Shown here one piece after another: positions 1-11,200 of a stretch of 64,000 bases of DNA. This DNA is from Sphagnum compactum. Its lineage: Eukaryota > Bryophyta > Sphagnopsida > Sphagnales. The position numbers and the translations under genes are program-made. The DNA lies in NCBI GenBank assembly GCA_965153455.1, contig OZ234499.1, forward strand, positions 3,951,577 through 4,015,576, given 5' to 3'. Each line of letters begins with the position of its first letter. The stretch's first letter is position 1. Below the pieces are notes generated by a model. That model was not told the origin of the DNA. It saw nothing but the letters and a program-made list of their open reading frames with translations, and searched no databases.

Positions 1-154
1 CTAGACCTTACAATGTACCCCAAAAGACTGCAGTTCTGACAAACTAACGAAGCATTGTCGCCCATTTCAGACATGATCTTCTTACAAAGGTTAAGGTATC
101 AAACTTCCACAAAGAGCCTTTTTCACTATAGAAAACAACGGAGACCGTAGTTAC

Positions 155-3100
155 CATGTGAAAAGAATTGGGGCCACTTGTACTGAATGTCAGTGATCCT
201 CAATATCTCTTTTGTAGGTTTGATTAAAGGTTTGATCTGCAAACCAAACAGCAAGAAGTGGGTGGTCACAGTTTAGGAAATTTTCATGAGTAATTGTGGT
301 TGATGCTAACATTCAATTTTGTCATTGGGTGCGGTGATTGCCAAGCTACTTGCAACAGTAAGAAGCATAGGTCAAAATAGAATAAGGCGGGCTAGACAAG
401 GCAAGAAGAACATGTGTTCAACGACCTAACTCTAACAAAGAGAATCTACTGGCTTACTTGCAGGAAGTAGCTGAAGGCAAACTTTGATGCAAGTACCAAC
501 ACCCAGAAGAGCGTATACCTGCAATAATGCCCAGGCTAGTTTATCTATCCAAGAGTTTCAAAGTCATATTATGATGATTTCACTCAGAAACTGGTGTCAC
601 ATTTTCAGTGCAATCCATCCACAACCAAGGTGCAGCAGACACACAAAATGCAGTACAGATTAGAGGCTGGAATGCATGTTTTCAGAGCCCAAGAAGTCAC
701 CTAAAGACTACCAGATGCTCATGCTGTCATAATCAAGCTGTAGATTCAGATGAAGAAATGACATGTGAAACTACAAAAAATCCATATGCGCACAAAAGAA
801 ACAACAACCAAGTTTGTGAAACATTTAGAAACACAATGTCGTACACATTCTAAGAGGAAGCTAGCCAAATTCCCATACTCACTTAAAATTGTCAAAAAGA
901 CCCTCCCGTAATCCACGGGCCACATAAATCCGGCTCTGCAGGGAAGAAGAAGAACAGCGAAGTGTTATCCAACATCCAATTTCCAGTGGGGGTTCTGTGA
1001 GGAATACAGGAAGATATTGTGTTGGGCATTCCACTTTTCAATATACCCCGCAACACATGCATATTCAGAAAGCAAGAAGCTCCACACATCAACAAGCAAG
1101 AGGTGCATTGGCTATATATATTTGTAGAGCCTGAATGCCAAAAGCATTAGCTTTACAGACAGCAAAGACAATTTCACCATGACACTTTTCCCTGTGCAAT
1201 TTTCAAGATGGCTCTCAATATACCCCACAACACATGCATATTCAGAAAGCAAGAAGCTCCACACATCAACAAGCAAGAGGTGCATTGGCTATATATATTT
1301 GTAGAGCCCAAAGATGCCAAAAGCATTAACTTTACAGACAGCAAAGACAATTTCACCATGACACTTTTCCCTGTGCAATTTTGAAGATAGCTCACAATCA
1401 TTCTCTCAGTGATAGCAAAAGACCAAGCAAAAGCTGAACCCAAACAAATACCTGAAACCACCAGGTCAAAACGTGGAAGATTCTCCAGCTCGAGTTCTCT
1501 ATAGCATTCCGCAACCATGGAATGATGAAAAGCAGAAGTGCCAAAACCTCTGGAAGCACAAAGACTGCAGCAGCCTCAACATATTGAATTAGGTATTTAT
1601 TGGCAGCCTTTGTCCAAGCATGGTCATGATGTCGCTGGTTCCACATGTATCTGCACATCCCCATAAGGACAAAAGGTTACATAATCTCCCAACATAAATT
1701 GGCAGACTTGACAGAGATCCACCACTCTCCTTTGTGTGTTCAGTTCCTTGTTCCAGGAGCCCCAAAAACTTGTAAAGAAAAAGAAAAAGAAACAGTACAT
1801 AAAGGTGCACCAGTTGCTGCACTGAACTACCTCATCTCTGAAAATTTGATTGAAATCTTTAAGAAGTTCATCAGCTCCTCACCTATAAAATACAGTAAAA
1901 ATTACTATCCATCCAGTAGCCACCAGTAGTTTCAGCACCATCCGCACACCAATTAAGAGAGTGTCTCTTGAGACCAGGCTACGCTGCATGCACAAATCCA
2001 TCAAACCTGTCACAAGTACACAGACGAGTTCAGCATCAGCCAAAATCACACAATTGTCACAATATGTAGATGGGGGGGGTACATCAGTCAGAGAAGCAAT
2101 AAACAGTCAAGAGAAAATCAGTGACTTCAAAGGGGAACATTTATGATAGCACATTTGAAAACCTTAAGAGCACTCATAGAATCATGAGAACATGGATCTG
2201 ACTGACACTGGATTGTCAACCAATCAACTTCTTGTTATACTGAGGGAAGTACCTTGGAAAAATCGCAGCGCTGCCCAAGTTATAAATATAGCTAAAAAGC
2301 GTGCCAAGGAGTCTCTATTTTGCAACTCAATCCAAGGTGCCCCATTTCCACTCCACAATGTCACAATGATGGCCTGCCAGTTTTGACCGACCAGTCATGC
2401 TAAGTAAATACATCTTCTGAGCACATGGCAAGCAGCGTGTTCAATCCGTGCTAGAAACTACTCCAAGCAAGGAATTGCAGTTCTGTGTATAATAAAATGC
2501 AAACTCCAACAGTGGATTGGTTAAAAGGCTGTCAAAAGTGCTCACCTGTAACACCAAAATGTGACCTATCCATAACCGATCAAAGCTTCGGAAGATATTA
2601 AAAAAAGAACGTTGTTCCACAAATCCCGTCTTTCCCACCTTATGCTTAGTTCCACTATCCTGTGGCACAAGCAATTGAATAAATTAAAAATCAATTACAG
2701 TCATGACGTGAAGGGAGGACCCAGCCCCAGCAAGAGGAAGCAAATAGCAAAAGACTACATTTGGCAAAGCACCTACTTGCTTCGACAGACATCAACCCAT
2801 CCCACAAAAAACCTCTGATTTCTCCAAATTCCATAATAAAATTTCCAGATGCATCCTCCCTTCTTGTGCAAGATTAAAAAAAGCCCACAGTATGATACCT
2901 ACCGGTGCAACAAGGTAGTTTGAAGATTCTTCCAACCAACCCAGACGCTTGAAGCATCTCTTTGTCCTGCATAATAACATGTATGTGTCTGCCAAATCAT
3001 GCTTTGAAACCCAAAATGCAAAAGCTTCCTCACTAGTCAATTCACAGAACAAGCATCCTAAACTACTTCCAAAACCTGCAAATGAGTAAGTAGTACCAGA

Positions 3101-6017
3101 AATACTCATTCATGTCATCATAGTTACGCCACTGTGAGTGAGGAGCTTTCCCATCCATGTTTACTTTTGCCTCCTGCAGACACAGAGAAACAAAGGTTGA
3201 GAAGCGAATCATGGTTGGGGGAAAGACACAGAAAGTCCAAGTGGAGAAGAGCAGGAGGATTTTTTGGAAGAGGATGTCAGTCATGATAAACCAAAGGCTT
3301 CGTTGCTCACCGAATACAGTGGCAATATTCTTTCACTTTTTCATCATCAGCAGCAGTAAAGCAGAATAAAGAACAAACCAGTGATGATACTTACGTACCG
3401 CTTGAACAGCTTTGTACAGTGGAGTGACCACCTTATTTAAAAACTCATTTGGCTCAGAATATCTAGGCTTTGCAGGCATTGCTGAGTGTTCATCAATAGA
3501 TCGATTCAGCATTCTATTCAGCTCCCGTGACATCTGAGAGAAATAAAAGCAGCCACAACAAGTTTCCCAACCTCAAATGATGCACACCCATCATCATCCA
3601 ACTGATATAAACACATCAAAATGTTCCCAAGGATGAGGAGAGAGTACACAAGACATACATGGTGGAACATATAGCAGAGACACTCAGGCATGAAGCGCAA
3701 ATTAGCTGATTCACCCCAAATTAGGAGAAACAGTGCAGTATAAAGCAATTCCAGCCGTTCGTCTTCCTCAGTCAACCTTCATGGCCACAACAATAGTTCC
3801 ATGCAACAAAAAATAGCAGAAAATCATCATTAAGAACTTTGATGCTTAACAACATGATATACAAAACACTCCTCCCCCAAGTGCAGTAGCTATAGGTTTT
3901 GTGGAAACAAATGACTCTTGGTCTACTTAGTGCCAATTTTCTGCCCTTCTGTGCAGGTGGCACAGATGAAAATATTCTTTTATTGGGAATCAAGTGCAGG
4001 GAACCCATTGCAATGCCAAAAACTTCAACCAAAATGATCCAGTTCAGCACTCATCTCTTCAAGTGCACTGGATTGCAACCCAACAAGGTACTCAGAAACT
4101 GAAAATGAGATTTGCACAATATCAGTGTACAGCAAGGAAGAGCTGACACATGGATACACCTGTGCCAACAATACAATAAAAACAATTTGTTACTAGGCAA
4201 GCAGAGAAAAGCTCACTCTAAATTTGAACGCTGCCTGATGAAATTGCACCAAGAGACATAATTTGCTGTAACCTTCTTCCGAATCTTTTTCACCACCTTT
4301 GCATCCAGCTGCAGCAGGGAGGGAGGTGCAACCAACAACAATTGTCAAACTTTGGGAAAAGTAAATAATAAGCTTGGGCACCCACTCACTCTGTGCACAT
4401 TTGTCTGATTCGAACAAGGCCTTTACAGGAAAGCACCCACAACGATATCTAATGACATCAAAGACTACACAAACAAAGGCCCTGGAAAACACAGAGTCTT
4501 GGGTGCATTTGATGACAATGCCACCCACTTTGTAACAAGTGCGCACTTGAAGACTTGAATTCTAGTACAATTCCAAGCTGCATGGAGAAGTAAGGAGGCA
4601 GCACAAATCCTACCCGATTAGTTGTTTGAGGCTGCAGACGCATCTGGGCATTGGCTAAGAGAAGAACAAGATGCTCACGCTGATTCTTCACATTACCTTC
4701 CTGCCAAAACCATCTCACATCTTCAAGTACAAGGAAGAACATTTCTGATTCCCAAGTGCACAAACAAAAGGATTAAGACAATCAATCCACCGCAGTAGAC
4801 TCCAGAAACAAAATCTGCACAGTCAAGTTCTTAGTTTTTAATTCTCCTGCTAACTTCATGAAAAATGGATATGCTGTAAATGGATTTTTTCCCTGCAGCT
4901 GCCCACAGAGAATTTTTTTCCCCATCTTGACAAAAAACTTTTTTTTTTCATGCTTCGCACCTGGAAACCAAACCAGGCACCGAGCCAGTCCAGCAGATCC
5001 ATGTCAGGCGTCCATCGAACACCATTGGGTCTTCTCAACTCACCAACAGTCCTCAAAGCAGCGATCGATGCTTGTACCTGAATCACCAAAACCAACAACC
5101 CAACAACATTGCTGTCAGTCAGTCAGTTGATGATGGGCAGGAATACAAATTGCAGCAAATCACAGACACAGACTCTCTATAGCCTTCATCATCAAGTCTT
5201 CCAACCCTAATAGAGCATTCTCTGCACCATGGTGTACCCTAGAAATTTCCGGGGAGAAGACTCAAGTATGGGAATTCCATGGAGAAGCCAGAAGCAGCAT
5301 ATGCTGCGATGCATCATTAGGTCAGAAACCATTCTTGCAAGGAGGAGGCAAGAATCATCATAGATAAAGATTTCTCTTTATCAAAAGCACTTGGGGGTTT
5401 TTGTTTTTTTGTTTTTTCTGGCAACAAAGATCAGCAGCTGAGACTCAGGTTCTTGAGTCAGCTGATCAGCTGCAGCAAAGACGAGCTGTAGCAACAAAAC
5501 AACAATGAATACCATCATCTCCTAAGGACGAGTTGGACATTAAAGAGATTGCCGAACACATGGCCTAATGGGTGGGTAGGTGGGTTGATGCTGCTGCTGC
5601 TGCAACGGAAGTGGAATTCTCTCTACAATGAGGCAAGATACAAAACACCGTCAAGCAAAGATAAGCAAAGCAATCTTGGACTTGCAAGCAAGCAAGCAAG
5701 CAGACGACCCATCATCTCAGACCTACCTCTGTCAGCTAGAAGAGGAATCATGGCCTTGGAAAGATCCAAAACACAAATTGCCCACAACCCATGTACACCG
5801 TGACTACTGCATTACAGCTTTGTTTCAGAGATCAACCCACAAAGAGAGACAGAGACAGAAAAAGCGCGCATACCCACACACTCACAGGCATACACACACA
5901 AGGGGAGAGAGAGACAGAGAGAAAGAGAAGAATCCCACAGACCTCCGGGAAGAGCAGAGCAGCATGATCTGCCAACGGATTGTCCACCGGCAGTATGTTG
6001 TAAACAGAGTTCGCCAT
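155..6017 (-). CDS. CALS: Callose synthase (1,3-beta-glucan synthase), short CALS12/GSL5-like type, 5' part only
   Basis: A plasma-membrane enzyme that makes callose from UDP-glucose. I read fifteen in-frame exons (minus strand): 5943-6017, 4961-5077, 4614-4700, 4217-4308, 3659-3776, 3399-3533, 3097-3173, 2903-2966, 2546-2659, 2253-2373, 1883-2006, 1452-1650, 883-935, 458-518 and 155-236. They give the first ~506 residues; the rest, including the catalytic glucan synthase domain, lies off the left edge. Landmarks are YNILPVDNPLADH (~6-18), DLLDWLGAWFGFQ (~52-64), LLIWGESANLRFMPECLCY (~142-160, FKS1 domain 1), KTGFVEQRSFFNIFRSFDRLW (~264-284), then hydrophobic membrane segments from ~290 and GLREGL (~450). 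The short N-terminus and its wording match the plant CALS12/GSL5 branch. The start at 6017 is the first ATG next to conserved sequence; the frame stays open upstream to about 6185 through a (GTA/GTT)n tract, so a longer N-terminus is possible. Phases agree at every junction. Confidence 0.93.
1039..1392. repeat. 177-bp tandem duplication in a callose synthase intron
   Basis: Two nearly identical copies start at about 1039 and 1216 (for example 'accccgcaacacatgcatat' against 'accccacaacacatgcatat'). They lie in the intron between exons 883-935 and 1452-1650 and differ at only a handful of positions, so the duplication looks recent. No coding exon is affected. Confidence 0.9.
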
Positions 6018-6350
6018 CGCCACGCATACCCAAGTCGTGTCCTGCCCTTCTCCTCCTTGTTCTCCTCCGTATTCCCTCTTCTCACTGCTCTTCGTTCCTT
6101 CTAGAGCTCCTACTACAACGACAACAACAACAACAACTACTACTACTACTACTACGATTGCTTGATGTTTTCTCTCCACTCCCAAAGAAACTCCAAAACC
6201 TTTCCTTCTGTATGGAATCGCTTCAAATGCGTTGCAATGGATGCGCAGCGCGTTGGGACATGTTCGTCAACGACGCTGCGAAGACAGACGGGAGGAAGCA
6301 GACGGAAGGCGACGAGCAAGGCAGGAAAGTAAAAGAAATGCGCGTAAAAG

Positions 6351-6571
6351 AAACCAAACCAAACCCAACCAATCCAACCCAACCCAACCCAACCAAACCC
6401 AACTCAACCCAATCCAACCCAACCCAACCCAACTCAACCCAATCCAACCCAACCCAACCCAACCAAACCCAACCCAACTCAACCCAACCCAATCCAACCC
6501 AACCCAACCCAACCCAATCCAAGCCAACCAAACCCAACCCAACTCAACCCAATCCAACCCAACCCAACCCA
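6351..6571. repeat. CCAAC-type pentanucleotide minisatellite
   Basis: About 220 bp of CCAAC units mixed with CCAAT, TCAAC and CCAAA variants on the plus strand. Because a 5-bp unit has no preferred frame, all frames stay open, which makes long apparent reading frames (P/N/T/Q-rich on plus, G/W/V/L-rich on minus). These are not genes. Confidence 0.95.
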
Positions 6572-6990
6572 ATATTGGCCGGTGCTCTTACGGAGGAAGT
6601 ACCGTAGTAACTCCTGTGTGTCGGTCAAAACAGAAAAGAAAAAGACAAAAAGACAAAAAGAAAGAAAGTACTTGTCTGTCTCATCGGGTTACGTAGGCTA
6701 CCTACAAGAGGAAAAGAAAAGGGCAAAAATAGAAAGAAAGAGGGTTTTGTTAGGGTTCTCTTTATTTTTCTTTTGGGTTCTTTCTTTCTAGGATCCCTTC
6801 CCGCCAGATTTCGACTTCGGGCGGAGGGAGTCGTCGGAACTCGGGACACCCCCCCCCCCCCCCGGCCCCCCAAAACCACACCGTGCGTCCTGCCGTCAGT
6901 TCGTCCGTCTGTTCTTCCGTCTGTCCTTCATTCCTGTCTTTCTGTCGTCGACTCGTCGGCCTCCTCACGAATGAATGACGAATGAAACAC

Positions 6991-7020
6991 CATCGTCGTC
7001 GTCGTCGTCGTCGTCGTCGT
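6991..7020. repeat. (CGT)n microsatellite
   Basis: About ten perfect trinucleotide units in the callose synthase / murD divergent spacer. Confidence 0.95.
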
Positions 7021-8284
7021 TCTTCAGGTTCGTCGTTGTTTCGGATCTTCCTCGTCGGGTTGGTTCATTGTTGCGTGTCCGTCTGTTGCGGAGGGATTAT
7101 CGTTCACAAATACTAATTAATTAATTAATTAACTAACTAACTAACTAACTAATTAATTTGGTTCCTTTCCTTTTTCTTTTTTTTTTTATTTTTAAAAAGT
7201 TGACAAGTAAACTCAAATTTAGCCAAATTTTCGTTAAAAATTTGTATAGAAAAAAAAACACTAAATTACACAGAGTGTAAATAAATTACATTATGGGCCT
7301 TCACAGTTACACAGAGTGTAAAGTCCTAAAACAACACAAGGCATAGCCTCAGGCTCGGAACCTCGTTGTTGCTTTGGTTGCGAGGTTCGGTCATTAGGTT
7401 GGTTGCGAGGTTCGATTGCAATCCGACGAATGTACGACGACGAAAAACACCTTTCTCTATCCACATTTATTCGCACATCTTACTTCGCCGCACAACAACA
7501 TCCATCCATCTCTCCTCTCTTCTCTCTTCTTCTCTTCTTCTTCTCTCTCTTCTCTCGCAGTGTGTGTGTGTGTGTGTGTCTCTCTCTCTCTTGAGCCTTC
7601 CAATTGCGAGAAATTTGAGGCTCAAGAATTTTCTCATGTTCTTCAGGTAAGTGCACAGATGCTTCCCGTTTAGCAATTTGCAGCTTTGCTCTCAATTCCT
7701 GCTTTGGTATCTGCTTCTGCTGCTGCTGTTGTTTTTGTTGTTGTTGTGATTCTGATTTTGGAAGAGAATGGAGATGTGCATATAAATCAGAACAAATATA
7801 TTATGCTCATCTCTCAACTACTGACTGACTGATAGACAGACAGGCAGACAGACATTCACCAAATTGCTCAACAGATTGCTGGTGCTTTCCCTCTGGTGGT
7901 GATTATCAAGTGATCAACTGCAGTAAGGGATGTATGCATCATTGCTGTAGAGATTTGAGGGTTTGAAGCTGCTCCATGATGGTGGCTTCAATGGGGAAAT
8001 GGATGCTGTATACTACAGAGGGTGCAGCAGCATTCTCTCTCCATAAGCACCACCTTCCTTCAGCTTCTTCTTCTGCTTCCATAAATCCCATGGTAGCAGG
8101 TGATGATTTCTGAGGTTCTTTGAAACAAGACTATGCATGCATGAATGCACACAATCAATGCTAGTTGTTTCCCTTTGCCAGGCAGCAATTTATCTCTGGC
8201 TAATCTGATAGCACATCATGGATTCAATCAAGTCTTTTGCAAGCACAAAAGTTTTCCAATGTTCTGTTTTTCTCATCCAGGAGA

Positions 8285-11200
8285 ATGTTGTTGTTCTTTT
8301 GCTTTGGCTGCAAAATGGCAGGATTGTCATTCAGAACAGCAATGTGCTCTCCTTGTTTAATGTGTGAGGAGAAGATATGCATACAAAGGAGGAGGGGACA
8401 AAGGAAAAGGAAGAAAGCAGCAGGAGCTTGGCAGCATAGTATTGTCATGGAGGCTTCCAAAGATCTCAGTGGGAAGACTGTTGCTGTGAGTTCACTTTCT
8501 TCTTCTCCTTGGACACAGTAGTGTGTGGGTTTGATTGTCTTCTTGGCTTTGAATTTGCTTGTGGTGTTGGAATCTTTGCCATCGGAATATCTACAACAAT
8601 GATTTGGGTAGTGCAATCTACACCTAGACAGACAGAGAGAAGAAGAAGAAAGTGTGGCAAGAGTTAATGGTGTTTGTTGCAGGTAGTGGGGCTTGGAGCT
8701 TCAGGACGTGCAGCAGTGAAGCTAGCACTTGCACGAGGAGCAGATACAGTGGTGGCTCTTGACTCCAACCCATCCTCTCTCAAACTGGAGGTAAGATTTA
8801 GCTCTTCCCCTAAAGGGTTTTACAGAGGCAGGTTTGTACAGGAAATGGATGCCTACTACAGAGGGTTTAGGGTTTACCCTCTGTAGTACTTAAAACCCTG
8901 TAGTTGTAAGAAGGTTTAGGGTTTAGAATTGGAATTTCACTACTGCATTCCATCAAGTAGGACATGGATCCGTGCTACTACTATCTTTGCAATGACAACT
9001 GATTGCTCAGAGTTGCTGTCCTTACACACTGTACAAATATGCTTGATTTTATTTTTTTTGGTTTTTTGTTGCAGCAAGATCCGTTGTTTGAAGGATATGA
9101 TCTAAGCAGAGTACGCACAGAGCTGGGACCGCATCAGAGAGATTCATTGCTCAATGCATCCCAGCTGGTCCTGTCTCCTGGGATTCCTCTCACACAGCCT
9201 GATGTTGCAGCTGCTATTCAACATGTGAGTACTACTACTGCTCGCTGTGTGTGTTGCAATCAGTTTTATTCCTTCCTGTAGTAGGTCCTCCTCACCTTTG
9301 ATTCCGGTGCAAAAGTACAGAGACTCTTGCTCTTCTTGTCTGATGATGTGACCTGCTATTGCCCAAGGTGGATGACCATCTTAATGTTGTGCATATGTTT
9401 TTGCATAACCAATAACCACTTTGAATAGCCTTGCTTGCATTCACAGATCTTTCATGTGAGAAAGAGAAGAGAGAACTCTAGTGTATAGTGGAATATCTGT
9501 GCCATTTGGTCTTGGTAATGTGCAGCAGCATCTCTGTGTTGTTAAAAGTGGTCAGCTTGTTGGATCTAGGGAGTACCTGCTTTGTCAGAGCTGGGTTTTG
9601 CAGCAGCTGCATTACCCAAATGTGTGAAAGTTGCAGCCGTAACAGGCACCAATGGCAAGTCCACTGTCACCACCTTTGCCGGCCAGGTCTGCTTCCACTC
9701 CAAGGATTATGATTATAATTGTCCATCAACATTCTACTGATTCCAAAATGTGTGGACTTGGAGATATTGTATTGCCTTCATATGCTAATCCATTATCGTA
9801 TGTGATCGTCAAAGGGTACTTGATGGACCAGCTTTAGAATGGCATTTTCTGCTGGTGGTTTTGCACTGCTGTTAGCTTGTTGGGACCTTTCATTGACATG
9901 CTTCCTTGATTTTCTGTTTCGTGCATGCAATTGACTGTTTATTTTGTGTTGTGTCCTGATTGTCTGATACATGACACAGCTGCTGAAGCATGCAGGAGTG
10001 CGAACCTTTGTTGGTGGAAATCTTGGGACACCCTTGTCTGAGGGAGTGTTGCAATGTCTCGCCTTTCCTCCCAATGATCCTCCCTTTCATGCAAGTCTTC
10101 TTCTATCACCCTGGAGAATGATGATGTTGTCAAAATCAGTCAAAACTCAAAGTTTGCTGGCACAAAAGACTGATCAATCATCTGTCACTTTTGAAATGTC
10201 CTCAACAAAGCTACAAATCCCATGGTTTGACAAGTAGGTTTTGGGCATTTGGGTTTACCTGAAACAATTGCATCTAGTAGTAGCATTATTGTTTGACCAT
10301 GGAGAATCTTTCTTTGCTTTGATTTGGGTTTTGTTGGGCAGGCAGCAGTGGTGGAGGTGAGCAGCTACCAAATGGAACTTCCTGGGTCCTTTCATCCCAA
10401 GGTTGGAGCCACAATTCCAACTTTGTTCAAAGGCAGAATCTCCTTTGTTTAATCATGCCTCAAGAGGATTCTAGAATGTTATCTTTAAAGACATGGAGAA
10501 GATTTCAGGATTCTTCACTCTGCTGAGTTGTGCCTAAAGATGGGGTGACTTGTTGTGGGTGCTTGAGCCTCACACTGAAAGTGGCGAAAGTAGCCAACCT
10601 CCCACATTTTATTTCTCACCATAGTTGTTGCAGTTCAGAAGGTTGTGACCAAAACTGGCATGTCTCACCTCAACACTTATTACTCCCTGTAAACCGAAGT
10701 TTGGGAGAGCTAGTGTTTGCTGGATGACATACATAGAGCTTAGGTGATTGATGTTGCAGGTAGGTGTGATATTGAATCTGACACCTGATCATTTGGAGAG
10801 GCACAAGACCATGGAAGCTTATGGAATGATGAAGTGTCGACTGTTTGCCCACATGGACTCTTCAGATGTCTGCATCATTCCTCATTGTAAGAACATGATC
10901 CACAAGAGCTTGACTTGGGTGAAGATCAGCTTCAAGTTTTCATGATAACAGTACTGGTTCATGCTTGGAAGATGAACATGAGATGAATTGGATGCTTTTA
11001 CTCTGTTGTTCATGCCTTGATTGTTTGTTTTGCAGCTGATGCACTGCTGAGAAAACTGGCTTTCAAATCTGGGTCACAAGGTACCCGAGCTTGGCTTGGA
11101 GGCCTCCCTGGTGTTCAGGTGTGAGCATGCGGAAGCACTGCCATGCATCAATGAAACTGCAGTTGCACTTGGAATTAAATGTAACATACCATTATTTTTT

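Larger units (their letters stand above)
6018..8280. promoter_or_regulatory. Divergent intergenic region between callose synthase and murD, rich in simple repeats
   Basis: About 2.3 kb separates the two start codons, and both genes must be promoted from here. It contains a (TAC/AAC)n tract (6113-6155), a long CCAAC-type minisatellite (6351-6571), a C run near 6851, (CGT)n at 6991-7020, TTAA/AACT repeats near 7110-7160, two copies of an 'acacagagtgtaaa' motif (about 7268 and 7310) and (GT)n at 7559-7579. A pyrimidine stretch ending in 'ctcatccag' just before 8281 looks like a 3' splice site, so murD may have an upstream non-coding or transit-peptide exon here that I could not place. Confidence 0.6.

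Noticed and set aside
6158-6696. Long overlapping reading frames on both strands with PNPTQ- or GWVGL-type repeats
   Set aside because: They are artefacts of the CCAAC minisatellite, which has no stop codon in any frame.
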